In this document: positions 8,060 to 18,400 of the stretch, in pieces
Layout: every line of letters starts with the position of its first letter
Numbering within the stretch: position 1 is the first letter of the stretch
Virus record (IMG/VR): IMGVR_UViG_3300020420_000041
Location: 1 to 32,198 of that record
DNA length: 32,198 nt
Strand: one strand, 5' to 3'
Source of the DNA: a virus
Notes under the pieces: model-generated
The model's input: the letters and a program-made list of their open reading frames with translations, nothing else
What the model was told of the DNA's origin: nothing
Database searches by the model: none
Program-made: the position numbers and the translations under genes

Positions 8060-8070
8060 GTAAATGTCAA
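8042..8070 (-). promoter_or_regulatory. Consensus sigma70 promoter of the leftward cassette
   Basis: Minus strand: TTGACA at 8070-8065, a 17-nt spacer, and TATAAT at 8047-8042, a perfect match to both boxes and to the optimal spacing. Transcription would start near 8035, inside the loop of the terminator hairpin, giving a short leader with GGAGGG directly before the ATG at 8016. It lies entirely between genes and faces the glycosyltransferase/lysis/radical SAM cassette. This suggests expression by unmodified host RNA polymerase, probably early. Confidence 0.85.
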
Positions 8071-8079
8071 CAACTAATA

Positions 8080-8997
8080 TTATAATGTTGATGTGTTTGT
8101 AAACACTGGTGAAGCCACTTGTACAAAAGAGGCATTATCCGCTTTTGTGAATGTGATTGTTGATGATAAAGTACCATCAACTGAGTCTGTACCAGTCCAA
8201 CCTTGACCTTCGTTTGGAGAGTTACCTAAACCGCCACCTGTGTAAGTACCAGTTTCTGCTACGTGGTCGTCATTAAAATAAAGTTTAAATGTTACTAAAC
8301 CACTTCCATCTGAATTAGCTTGGATTAATAGATCGTTAGCCGCATAATCGCCAGATCCAACTGCACTTGATAAAATAGTCTGATCAGAACTTGTTAAATC
8401 ATGAAAACCAATTGCAGTACCACCTGCAGATGCAGTAGTGTCTGTGTGACCAAACGATGCTGTACCTATACCTGATAGTAAGTTTGTCCATGATGTATTT
8501 TGTGCTGTTGATGAACCACCTGATCTTGAAAACGCCATAGTAATTCTTCCACCTGAGTTGAAGAAATGTCTAGCCGCATTCTGTGATCCGTAGTTTACTG
8601 TAAATTGGTGTGTTACCTGTCCAGTCCAAGCAGTTGTTCTTGTTGAAGATACTCCTGCTACGCCTGTTGACAAGTTGGCACCTGCCGCTGTTAGTTTGTT
8701 AGTTGTTATTGTTGTAATGTCTGCTTCTAAGTTAGATAATGGTAAAATATTACCACCTGTTGTAACTGTGTTCGATGCATTCGTTACTGTAGAACCTTGG
8801 TGTCCAGCCCCCTTCTGTAGTCCAGAAAGTAATGAATTCCATTGCGCCGCTGTAATAGTTGCTCCTGCGGCCACAGTAGAAATTTCAGAAAGGCCATAAC
8901 CCGAGTTACCGCTACCAGTACCGATGATCGTATTAATATTACCGATTAGTGTGTTGTAATCACTAGCGGTAATTGTATCACCTTGTTGATAAGCCAT
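8080..8997 (-). CDS. Virion structural protein, tail-fibre-like, 305 aa
   Basis: The N-terminus holds a module that occurs twice: MAYQQGDTITASDYNTLIGN at 1-20, and a diverged copy GATITAAQWNSLLSGLQ at about 45-61. The rest is rich in Gly, Ser, Thr and Asn (for example HFFNSGGRITMAFSRSGG and a TFKLYFNDDHVAETGTYTGG strand), typical of beta-structured phage surface proteins. Similar MAYQ.GD.I.A.DYN proteins are common in marine T4-like phages, where they are annotated only as structural. The start is 1 nt after the upstream gene's stop, with the ribosome site AGGAG inside that gene. The stop lies just before the terminator at 8021-8059. Whether it is a fibre, a fibre tip or a decoration protein cannot be decided. 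Confidence 0.85.
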   Translation of the reverse strand: MAYQQGDTITASDYNTLIGNINTIIGTGSGNSGYGLSEISTVAAGATITAAQWNSLLSGLQKGAGHQGSTVTNASNTVTTGGNILPLSNLEADITTITTNKLTAAGANLSTGVAGVSSTRTTAWTGQVTHQFTVNYGSQNAARHFFNSGGRITMAFSRSGGSSTAQNTSWTNLLSGIGTASFGHTDTTASAGGTAIGFHDLTSSDQTILSSAVGSGDYAANDLLIQANSDGSGLVTFKLYFNDDHVAETGTYTGGGLGNSPNEGQGWTGTDSVDGTLSSTITFTKADNASFVQVASPVFTNTSTL

Positions 8998-8998
8998 T

Positions 8999-10309
8999 TT
9001 ATTTTACTCCTATTGCAATAGTTATTTTTTCGACTTCTTCTGAAGTTTTATCAGTTAAAGCTCTACCAATGATAGATTTCCAACTGTCCGTTATGTCGGC
9101 TCTGACAGCAACTCCTGGAATGTCACTGCTTACCAACCTTTCACCTTTTGCTACCGGACCCTTAACTAAACAAGGAACCCTTCCGGAAAAAGCAACAAAA
9201 GGATATTCAACATCATCTTGTACTACATCATTCATTCTGAATGCTGGTTTACTGGAGATGACTCCGAATACGTTTTCATCAGCTCTTTCGGCTGTGCGAG
9301 TAATTTCCTCAACACCTCCTAAAGCAACAACTGTGCCTGGATCCATAGATGCGTCTGCGTGATATCTTTCTGCAATATCACCGTATTGTGCTGATGTTGA
9401 TACACCGTAAATTGTTGAGTATCTTTTATCAGTTGCACCTAAGTTGACTGAATTGTTTGCTGATGGTTTCAAATCACCTACATGCTCTTGTGCTGTAGAT
9501 TTTGATAAAATCATAATTTGCGAACTATTATATTTTGTAGATGGGTTACTGTTATCTTGTACAGCAAGTGCCTCATCTGCCAACGGAGCTGATGCCGCCG
9601 GATCTAAGAAACCGTCTCTAATATTTAAACCAGCTTGTAAGGATTGAGATCCTGCGCCAGTTGTAGTTACTGAGAAGTTGTTATAGATATCATATTCTAG
9701 TTTGCTTGAATCGGCAATATTTGCTGTTTGGTTACTGATATCAAATGATGCAGGTGAAAATACTGCTACCACTTCGTTGTTACCAGCGCCGTCTGTTGCA
9801 ACAACAGCCGTTACGTCTACTTCAGCATTTGAATTAGATGTAAAGCCGTTTTGTCTTGCAGTTGTGGCCCATGAATTATCGCCAATTTTTAATGTAACTG
9901 CTGTGCTTCTTGTTTTTGATGAAGCCATTGCAGATGCAACAAATTTTGTTGCTGTCGCGTTGTAAACTTTAAAAACACCATCTCCTGCTGATGTGTCTAA
10001 CCACATTTCGCCAGCTTGTGGTGATGATGGTGCAGATGTTCCTACTGTTACTTGTAGTCTCTGCCAATTTGTATCGTATACTTTTAAATTATTTTCTGTA
10101 GTGTCATACCATAACTGGCCTTCCAAGGGTGAGTTTGGATTGCTTGTGTTGGCTTGATTTTCCAACATCTTGACCAAGTCTTCAGCAATTAATTCACCAT
10201 ATCCTGTATAGTTTTTACCAATTAGGGTAATGCCACCAACAACCTGGGTTGTACCCGGGGTCACTGTTGTTACTACAGAACCTCTACTGTTATTAATTGT
10301 GTATGACAT
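8999..10309 (-). CDS. Tail fibre protein with C-terminal chaperone-like beta domain, 436 aa
   Basis: The N-terminal part (MSYTINNSRGSVVTTVTPGT...GKNYTGYGELIAEDLVKMLENQAN and EGQLWYDTTENNLKVYD at about 1-90) is a module repeated across marine T4-like phage fibre proteins. A related GEMWLDTSAGDGVFKVYN follows at about 100. The last 150 residues contain GATDKRYSTIYG, then GDIAERYHADASMDPGTVVA and ADENVFGVISSKPAF. These resemble the C-terminal peptidase G2/intramolecular-chaperone-type domain seen at the end of fibres and tailspikes. I see no way to tell whether self-cleavage occurs. The ribosome site AGGAG is 9 nt before the ATG, and a late-promoter box at 10328-10334 would start the transcript at that site. 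Confidence 0.88.
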   Translation of the reverse strand: MSYTINNSRGSVVTTVTPGTTQVVGGITLIGKNYTGYGELIAEDLVKMLENQANTSNPNSPLEGQLWYDTTENNLKVYDTNWQRLQVTVGTSAPSSPQAGEMWLDTSAGDGVFKVYNATATKFVASAMASSKTRSTAVTLKIGDNSWATTARQNGFTSNSNAEVDVTAVVATDGAGNNEVVAVFSPASFDISNQTANIADSSKLEYDIYNNFSVTTTGAGSQSLQAGLNIRDGFLDPAASAPLADEALAVQDNSNPSTKYNSSQIMILSKSTAQEHVGDLKPSANNSVNLGATDKRYSTIYGVSTSAQYGDIAERYHADASMDPGTVVALGGVEEITRTAERADENVFGVISSKPAFRMNDVVQDDVEYPFVAFSGRVPCLVKGPVAKGERLVSSDIPGVAVRADITDSWKSIIGRALTDKTSEEVEKITIAIGVK

Positions 10310-10327
10310 TGTGTATTGCTCCTAACA

Positions 10328-10334
10328 TATTTAT
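10328..10334 (-). promoter_or_regulatory. T4-type late promoter box upstream of the 436-aa fibre gene
   Basis: ATAAATA on the minus strand (TATTTAT on the plus strand) in a 30-nt intergenic gap. In T4 the TATAAATA box covers about -13 to -6. With that geometry the transcript would begin at about 10322, exactly at the GGAG ribosome site, giving a 13-nt leader. A 7-base AT-only word is common by chance in this genome, so the support comes from position and spacing. Confidence 0.6.
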
Positions 10335-10339
10335 TTTCA

Positions 10340-10984
10340 TTACTGCATTTGCACCCTAATTGTGTAGATAATCTCTATTTGTCTGTTTGTACTCTTTTGC
10401 ACTGGGTGGAATATAACATGAGAAAGCATTAAACTTTGTTCAATATCTATAGTTCCAGTTGTAGTGTCTTGGTAGTAAGCAAACAGTCCAAGCTCATCAA
10501 ACACGTAACTTGTATCAGTTGTTGCACTATCAGTGGCATCTTGACCAGTGGGTTCTCCAAAGTCAAGTAAGCATTTTACTTTTAAATCCGTATAAGCACC
10601 TGTTGATGCTATTACTTCAATATTATTACTTGGGTCACCGCTCTGTACAGATGTTGTTGCTGATGGTTTTGCTACAACTTTTTTATATGTTCTGTTGTAC
10701 AAATCAGCCGAACTATCTTTAGTTGAGCTAGTGTTGGTGCTTTTATACTTAATAGCACCTGTAGATAACACGTCAGAACCACCATTACCAAATCCCATGT
10801 GATATATTCCTGAGTCATTTAGTGTGTGATGTGACAAAGCCGCCGCAATTACAAACGCCATGTTTCCATGATGTATTGCGTTTTTCTTGTCTACAAGCAC
10901 TTCTCCAGTCTGTTTGTCTGTAATTAATACATGACCTTCAACTTTTACAGTGCCTGTTTCGTCTGGTTTTTCTGTCTTTTGCAT
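10340..10984 (-). CDS. Virion structural protein, 214 aa
   Basis: Translation is placed at the ATG at 10982-10984 (MQKTEKPDETG). The open frame runs 20 codons further upstream, but that stretch is the promoter region and is unlikely to be translated. The sequence starts VKVEGHVLITDKQTGEVLVDKKNAIHHGNMAFVIAAAL and continues with a Gly/Ser/Thr-rich middle and FDELGLFAYYQDT and IEIIYTIRVQMQ strands. IHHGNMA and GFGNGGSD blocks are typical of structural proteins in the fibre region of marine T4-like phages. The exact role is unknown to me; a baseplate or fibre-attachment part is plausible from its place between two fibre genes. Confidence 0.83.
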   Translation of the reverse strand: MQKTEKPDETGTVKVEGHVLITDKQTGEVLVDKKNAIHHGNMAFVIAAALSHHTLNDSGIYHMGFGNGGSDVLSTGAIKYKSTNTSSTKDSSADLYNRTYKKVVAKPSATTSVQSGDPSNNIEVIASTGAYTDLKVKCLLDFGEPTGQDATDSATTDTSYVFDELGLFAYYQDTTTGTIDIEQSLMLSHVIFHPVQKSTNRQIEIIYTIRVQMQ

Positions 10985-10990
10985 ATCTAT

Positions 10991-11020
10991 ATTATACCCT
11001 ATACTTCTATTTATTGTCAA
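10991..11020 (-). promoter_or_regulatory. Composite promoter: sigma70 boxes with a late box in the spacer
   Basis: Minus strand: TTGACA at 11020-11015, ATAAATA directly after it at 11014-11008, and TATAAT at 10996-10991. The two consensus boxes are 18 nt apart. A sigma70 start would fall at or within a base or two of the ATG at 10984, making a leaderless message. A late start from the ATAAATA box would fall near 11002 and leave an 18-nt leader. The overlap could allow the same gene to be read by host and late-modified polymerase. Confidence 0.65.
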
Positions 11021-11073
11021 GATTAAAGTAGTATTTAACCTCAACTAATTCTTTTTTACTCTTTTTCATTGGT

Positions 11074-12408
11074 TTAATAGAAATCATTCCATGCACTACC
11101 ATCATAACCTTGATGTTTATTAACAGTAGTATTAAATATCATCATTCCTGCTTGAGGACTACTGATTGCATCTCTTTGTGTTGTAGTCATACTTGCTAGT
11201 TGTACAGCACCAGTGAAGGCACTTGACCCGTCAGCTTTTACTGATAAAACTTCATTATAACTACCTGCACTAACCAATGTTAATACAAACTTACCTGTGT
11301 TATCTGCACCATCTCTTGCAACACTGATTGATCCAATGTCTTCTTCAGCAGTATCATCTTTAATTTTAAACCCTAATGAACCACCATAACCATCTGCCAT
11401 ATCTGTGCTTGATTGTGCTCGGATATTCATTGTTCTTACTGTAGTTCCTGATGAATTTTGATCTCTTGTAAATGTTGAAACTTGTGTTGATGTATCTGCA
11501 TTAGCATTGAATGTTCTAGCATCAACATTTGATGAAACAACAACATTACCTAAATTAGAAATAGTATAAGTTCCTGCATTAACATTTGCACTTAGAGTTG
11601 ATGTTATGTAACCAGCACTTGCATGATTACCCCAACTGTAAGCAGTGTTCCAGTTTGCCGAACCTGCCGTAGTAATTCTTGCATCAGCTCTAGTATCAGT
11701 ATAATAAAGATTTGTTCCTTCACTTAAATCAGATGTGGTATTAGATGATAAGTCTGTTGTATCTGTGTCTGTTGAAACTACCCATGCACTACCATTATAT
11801 TTTAAAATTGAATTTGTAGTTACGCCTGATGTGTTAACATCTGAAAGTTGAGTAATTGTGTTAGCACTAATATCTGTTGTATTAGTGTCAACATCAGCTT
11901 GTAATTCAAATCTTGAATTTGCAGAAACATATTTTATTATATCTCCGTTACTTGGTGATGTTGCTACGACGTCACTTAAACTATTAATTGACGTGTTTTG
12001 AATTCTTGTATCTACTCTTGCATCTGTGTAATATAAATTTGTTTGTTCTGGTATATCTGCTGTTGATACTTGACCTCCACTTGTACCAAAGTCAATATGC
12101 GTATCTTTAACAGCGTCTGCGCCAATGTTTGCAACTGCAATATTAGCCACCCTAGCATCTACTCTAGCATTGGTATAATATAAATTTGTACCTTCTGCTA
12201 AATTAGTTGTTGTTTGATTTGCAAGAGTTACTCCTTCTGTAGAAGACAAATTCACTATAGAATTTGCTAATTCTAAGAAGTTTAAATCTATTTGTTCATG
12301 AGTCAACGGAGCATTTGTTACTTGAGCAGAACTTATAGCTGATATGCCATTTATCTGTGTTGTAACATTTGTTGATGTTGCTCGTAATTTAATATTTCCT
12401 AATGCCAT
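11074..12408 (-). CDS. Tail fibre protein with TNLYYT repeats, 444 aa
   Basis: The N-terminus MALGNIKLRATSTNVTTQIN and LTHEQIDLNFLELANSI is a conserved fibre head in marine phages. Three copies of a repeat with core EGTNLYYTxARVDARI lie in the first half (about residues 70-90, 121-138 and 228-243). Between copies 2 and 3 are SLSDV/QLSDV blocks. The middle holds NWNTAYSWGNHASAGYI, and the end MMIFNTTVNKHQGYDGSAWNDFY is a common fibre C-terminal motif. The low-complexity Thr/Asn/Ser composition fits a trimeric fibre shaft. The ATG is 5 nt downstream of a late box, with no correctly spaced ribosome site (AGGA is 12 nt away). Likely role is host recognition or linkage of distal fibre parts. Confidence 0.88.
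   Translation of the reverse strand: MALGNIKLRATSTNVTTQINGISAISSAQVTNAPLTHEQIDLNFLELANSIVNLSSTEGVTLANQTTTNLAEGTNLYYTNARVDARVANIAVANIGADAVKDTHIDFGTSGGQVSTADIPEQTNLYYTDARVDTRIQNTSINSLSDVVATSPSNGDIIKYVSANSRFELQADVDTNTTDISANTITQLSDVNTSGVTTNSILKYNGSAWVVSTDTDTTDLSSNTTSDLSEGTNLYYTDTRADARITTAGSANWNTAYSWGNHASAGYITSTLSANVNAGTYTISNLGNVVVSSNVDARTFNANADTSTQVSTFTRDQNSSGTTVRTMNIRAQSSTDMADGYGGSLGFKIKDDTAEEDIGSISVARDGADNTGKFVLTLVSAGSYNEVLSVKADGSSAFTGAVQLASMTTTQRDAISSPQAGMMIFNTTVNKHQGYDGSAWNDFY
11682..12205 (-). repeat. Three dispersed repeats of a fibre module (TNLYYT...RxDARI)
   Basis: Copies lie at about 12157-12205, 12008-12046 and 11682-11724, inside the fibre gene. Each encodes a TNLYYTxxRxDxRI core, and the DNA is also similar (TATAATATAAATTTGT-type word in the first two copies). 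The spacing is uneven, which suggests shuffling or loss of copies by recombination. Confidence 0.8.
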
Positions 12409-12413
12409 AACAA

Positions 12414-12420
12414 TATTTAT
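12414..12420 (-). promoter_or_regulatory. T4-type late promoter box immediately before the TNLYYT fibre gene
   Basis: ATAAATA on the minus strand followed by exactly 5 nt and then the ATG at 12408. With T4 late-promoter geometry the transcript would begin on the A of the ATG, so the message would be leaderless. The same spacing occurs before the kinase-like gene at 29480. Confidence 0.55.
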
Positions 12421-12422
12421 TC

Positions 12423-15400
12423 CTATTCTTCACTAAAGTATCCAGTTAATCCAGATTGTGGGTTTGCGTATCCTGGTTTTGCGTAAGTTGTATTATATAA
12501 GTTGAAATTACTGATACTACCTGCTCTAATGAATATAGCTTGTTCACTAGGATCGAGTGTTGCTTTATCCCATGGAGCCGCATCATTATCCCATGAAGTA
12601 GCATCCCACGTTGATTGTACAGTTTTGTCAATAATTGTTGTACCAACAGGATCAAACGCACTCCATCTTGCTGATGTAGATGCATTTGGAATATTATGCT
12701 GTACACTAGCAGATCTTACAGCTTCTGTTGTAGTGTGAGCATATATTGGAGTACCTAGTACGCCTCTTCTAATTCCTGTTAGTGTATTGCCATTAATACC
12801 AGTAAATTCAATCAACTCTGCGCCTATCCAAATTCTACTTGGGTTGTTTTCATTAACAACACCAGATGGAATTGAATCAATGGTTCCAATTGAACTGCTA
12901 GAATCATCTGGATCTGGTACGGTTAATGTGTTCCAAAGCACTGAAGCATTTGTAACTGTTATTGATGAAACACTAGTGCCAATGTTTGTAGTTAATGTAG
13001 TTTCTGCAACTTTTGGTAGTCTTTGAAAAAGTGATCTACCATCAGCACCATAAAAAATTCTAAATGCATATTGATCACCATAACCATGTTGTTCTGTAGT
13101 ATTACCATCATTATCTATATCAGCTGTATCAGTATCCATTTGTTCATATGTGATTGCAGTGATACTCAAAGTTTCTTTTACTTTTGTTGGTATTAATTCT
13201 TGTGGATGATCTTCATGTTGTGGTCTAACAAAACCAGCACCGTCAAAATTAATTGTAATTAAACTCCAATTACCAGCATCATAATCAGTTTTAAATGTTG
13301 TTGACGCTGTATGATCTTTTGCTGTGAAGTATACATAATCTTCAATTAAATCCCATCTGCTATTTTGTAAAACAGTTTCACTTGCAAGATTTTTATGTGC
13401 AACATTACATTTGTAAAGTCTATTATTATATTTGACTAGATCATCAACTGCGTAAGTATTTGACACACTCCAAGTTGCAAAGTGTGATATATCATCATAT
13501 CTTACATAACTGTTTGATGTGATTGCACCTGAACTATTTGTAGTAATTTTTGTTGAATATGCTGTACCTGGCTTCCATGAGTTTTTACTTTGGAATAAAG
13601 AACGATAAACTTTTTGTTGTACATCTGCGTCCCAGCCAATATCATTATCATATCTATGTTTGTCAATACCAATATTATTTCCTAAGTCGTCAATTGTAAA
13701 TGGTGTGCTATCAAGATCTAAATCATTAAATGGAGAAACTATGTTATGTAATTGTTTCATAAATGCATCAACAGAATCTTGATTTGTTGTTATTAAAGAT
13801 GCTAGTTGCGATCCAAAATAGAATTTTGCAATTCTATCAATTGCACTTGCGTCAGGTACAGTTGTTAAAGAAGTTCTTTTCTTTAATGCTTCAAGTTGTT
13901 GTGCTTGAGTTCCTGAACTTAATACTTCAATATTTTTAGAAACTCTATCAAATACTAAATCAGTTCTCATGTTAATTGATTTTTCTGTCATATTAACATC
14001 AGCTTGTTCTGTTGCTGTTGATTTTTTAGATAAGAAGTTTAACAGCTTTCCGTGATATGGTTTTACTTCATTTACATATTTTTCTACAAACGCAAACGTA
14101 TCTGGTTTGTAAGATACTTTTTGTTGTAAACTGTTGTCATTTTGTAAAACGTCAAAATAACTAGTTTTCATAATCCAATCTATATTTGTTTGTTCAGTAA
14201 ACACATAATTAATACATTCAAACAGTAACTCACTTAATGATTGTTTATTAGATCCTGATAATACCTTAGTATATAAAGAATTCATAATTTGTCTAATTTC
14301 TGTTTCACTTGCAGTACTGCTAGTCCAAAAATCATTTTTTAAATTCATTGTACTTGTTTGTGTAGCTACTCTTACAAGTTCATATGTAGCTGGGTCTATA
14401 CCTTCGTCATCTAAATGACCTGCTTGATGACCTTGAGTAGATGTTGAATATGTGTAACCTGTTTCTTCGCCTGATGTTGTTTGTGATGCAGTTTCAGTTG
14501 TATCAATGCCAACGTCAGTTTGTCCTAATAATATTTTTTCTCTATTACCATAAATGTAAATTGCCCATTTAGAATTATTATCAATGTTTACTTTAATAAC
14601 TTCATTTTTGTTTAAAACTGAAGTATCTATTTCAGATGCAGTATCAACAATTCTATTAACAATTAGTGAACTATTATATCCTGGCAAATAAAAATCAACC
14701 TTATCATATAATGTACTTGTTGTTATTTCTTTATCCCATCCTGGATATTCAACATCAAGATTAATTCTTGATAATATATTATTTGCTTTGTATTTGAATA
14801 ATCTTCTAGCTTCTTTAATATCTTTAAACCAACTTTGTCTTGGTCTTATGCTGTTACCATATTTCATATTTTCATGAAGATTAGTATCTGGTACTGCAAA
14901 ACCTAAACGATCCTTACCAGATAATGAATCAGTAAATTTATTCCAAATAGTATCAGGTACTAATTCGTTTGGATCATTTTCTTTAATTAATAACCATTGT
15001 TTGTGAACTGGTATATCAAGGTCTTTAGTTTTATAGTTTACTCTCAATACACTGTTATCAGTTGAAATAAATTTAGCAACGTTTGAAACTAGTATGCTTG
15101 ATGTTGACACCGGAGCATACCAACTTAATCCTTGTGATGTTGGATTTTTAAGAAGTCTTTGAATTGACAATGCTGACAGAGATCTGTCTAACATGCTAGG
15201 AACTTCTGTTCTTGATTTTACCCAGAAATAATATGAAGTTGTTTCAATACCTTGTCTATCAGTTTCTTTTTCAATTACGTAATCTGTTGTACTTTTAACA
15301 GTACCATCTAAGTTCCAACTAGTTGGAACCTTACTACTTTTAACCCATTCGTAAACATCAATTGTTGAACCTGGGAATAAAGTACCCCAATTTTTTAATC

Positions 15401-18400
15401 GATATTCTTGATCAAAGTTTTCATATTCAATATATCTTATTGAACTTAAATCCCACCATAATTTACCAACTTGTTTTTCTCCCCAAACATCTAAATCATT
15501 TGCTGTTTTAATTGTTGTATTTGCAGTGTTTGTAAACACAGCTGGATCTGTTTTTCTTATGTATGATAATTCTCTTATTGCAATACCAGGATACATATTT
15601 TTGAGAGGATCAAACACTTCAAGATCAACTTCATTTTCACCATCATAGTCATTGTATATTCTTGATTTGTTTAATAATGCAGAGTTAACTTGATAGCTTT
15701 GTTTTCTTTTTGTATTATTAAACAGTGTTTGTCCTGGTGTAGTTGCAGAATAATCTACGTCTGAATCAATTATCCAATAATTAGATCCAATAGTAACATT
15801 TGCTGAAACGTTGGCGTTACTTGCCAAAGCATCATATTTGTCTCTAGTTGTTGTGCTTGTAACAGCTTTCATAGTGTACCAATTACTATCACCACCATTG
15901 TCTATAAAAATTCTATCGCCATTAGTAAATGTTACTTCAGAGCAAACATTTGATACAAAGTCATTAACTGTAGCTGACAAGTCGGCTCCTACGTTAGATT
16001 GATCTATGCCATTGTTTCTTGAAGCAAGTCTTACATCTTTCCATTTGTATAAAGGATGTGTGCCACCAGATAAATCATTTGCTGTTACAGAAGTATTAGA
16101 TCCATCAAGTTCTGAAATTGTGTAAAGTGCTTTTTTATAATTAACTGTAACTGTAGCATTACCTGTTGTTGCATTTGTGGCACTAAATCTTAATCTTACT
16201 GATGTGTTTGATCTATCAGTAATATTACTGTTAAATGATGTTACAGTAGCATTTGCTGATAAACTTTGTGAAGATAATAATAAAGAAGTATTTGCAGTTG
16301 AACCTAAATTAAATGCTGGTCCTGTTCCATCAAATGTTTCATTGATTGTAATTACTACGTTAGATACTGTATCACATTTTAGTAATGCGTCAGCAAAATC
16401 AATATCTGAATTTATTACTGTATCTTTTACAGTAATTGTAACATCAGCTCTATCTGGAATTTGTAATCTATATCCAGATCCACCATCAGTAATAAATGCT
16501 TTATTAATTGTACCTCCTGATTGTTCAAGTGTAGCAACTGCAACTCCTGTGTTTCCTGAGAAATGAATACTTGGACTATTATATCCTGTTCCGCCATCAT
16601 TAATTTCTAAATCTAATAGAGCACCAAATGTAGTATCACCATATGCTTGAGAACTTCTTGCAAATATTGTAGCTGTGCCTAGCGATATAGCACCCGACGT
16701 TGCACCTGTGAATACATCTGATGCAACTGGAACCTGTGTGTTTTCATTAACGTGTAAAATAGTTGTAGCACCGTCAGTATATACATTCATTATTTTAGCA
16801 CTCATGCCACTAACACTACCAGTAACTGTTTCGCCTTTTTGGAAAGGTGTAGCTGTATTTGTAAGTGTTGTATTAATTTGATATGTAGGATTATTACCTT
16901 TAAATCTAAGAACTGCACCAACACCAGAACTGTCAACTCCACCAGTTTTAATTGTTACGTTACCTGGTTCGCCAAAGAAGCCACCGCCACCTGATACAAC
17001 AGATACATTTGTAATACCACCACTGCCATCAATTGTAGTAACATTACCTGTAGCTGAAGTTCCTCCAGCACCACTTATCTGAACTGTATCTCCTACTGAA
17101 TAACCTGATCCTGCTGTAGTTACTGTTATTCCAATTACTTTATCTGAAACATTACCTGCAACAACATCAGCATTTGAGCCACCAACATTTGCAAACGTAA
17201 ATGTTTTTGAAATTGATTGATCTTGTAAATTTAATGCAAAAGTTTTATCACCATATGTACTAGCAGTTATACTTCTGTTTGACACATTTGATTTTTCTAA
17301 TAACAAATCAACTGTATCACCATTTGTAGTTAATAGTTTTGTGCTTTCATTCATTGTAACTGTAAATGGAGATGTTGACGTTACAGATTCAATTGCTTGT
17401 GGAATCTGTGTAAATCTATAAACATTCCAATCAGTTGTATCATCTTTTGCTACCCAAACCAAATGTCCGTCTGATATATTTGCAGTTAGATAATTATTTT
17501 TGTAATAAGTGTTTAAATCTGTTTTTGTAAAAACTCTAGCATTAACATCATTGTAATGAACGTAACCTGCTGTAGGCATATCAAACGTTTCTGTTCTTGC
17601 TGTAAATAATTCTTCTGTATTTCTGTTACCACTTGGTTTTTTAACCCATCTAGTGCTATCATCAACATCTATTGTAATAATATTATCTGTTTGAACGTCT
17701 GTTGTAACTGTATCATCTTTCTTAGGTAGAAACTGAATAATTTGAGGATTAGTTTTAATTTCTTCATCGCCAAGTTTTACTTCAATTGATTGATTTATAT
17801 CGCTTCCACCAAAGTCAGATAATTTAATTGCATAATATTCGTAGATATTAATATCTTGATTATCTAAGACTGTTTCACTTCTTAATAATCTATCAATAGC
17901 ATTTTTAGTACCTTTTTGTTTTACAAATCCTTGATAAAATCTAACTTGATTCTCATCAATAATTTCTAGGTTGTCTAAATGATCTCTAGACTGATAACCA
18001 ATTGTATGTAAACCAGCTTTATTAAGTTCTTCGTTGTTTGTAGTTTTGTCAACGTCAAGATATGTTTGTACGTCACGAGCTGATGTGTCAAAGTTACTAA
18101 CAAGTCCAGTAGATGTAATTAAATGACCATTTGCTTCTAATTTACCAGTCCAGTCTTTTGATCTTAAGACAGTTTGTTTTAGTCTTGGTTGTCTAATTGC
18201 AAGTACAGGATCATAAATTACATCATCAAATGATGTTGTGTTATCAAAAACAGTAACATGTTCTAATTCTCTAGTGAATAAATTTACAAAATAAATTGGT
18301 ACATTTTGATCTTGTGTGATTGTAACTTTTTTACCATCTCTAATAACAGTAGTAGTTGACCCATCAATTGGCAATCCAGCTCTATCAAGTATAGCGTAAG

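Noticed and set aside
11007-11069. 20-codon frame starting MKKSKK between the 444-aa fibre gene and the 214-aa structural gene
   Set aside because: It has no ribosome site and its end runs into the late box. A chance frame is more likely, though a tiny peptide cannot be excluded.
16177-16566. 129-codon frame on the plus strand inside the giant gene, and similar plus-strand frames at 8675-8899, 8973-9362, 9444-9647 and 9702-9965
   Set aside because: These are antisense shadows of Ser/Thr/Val-rich structural genes, without ribosome sites or recognisable motifs.
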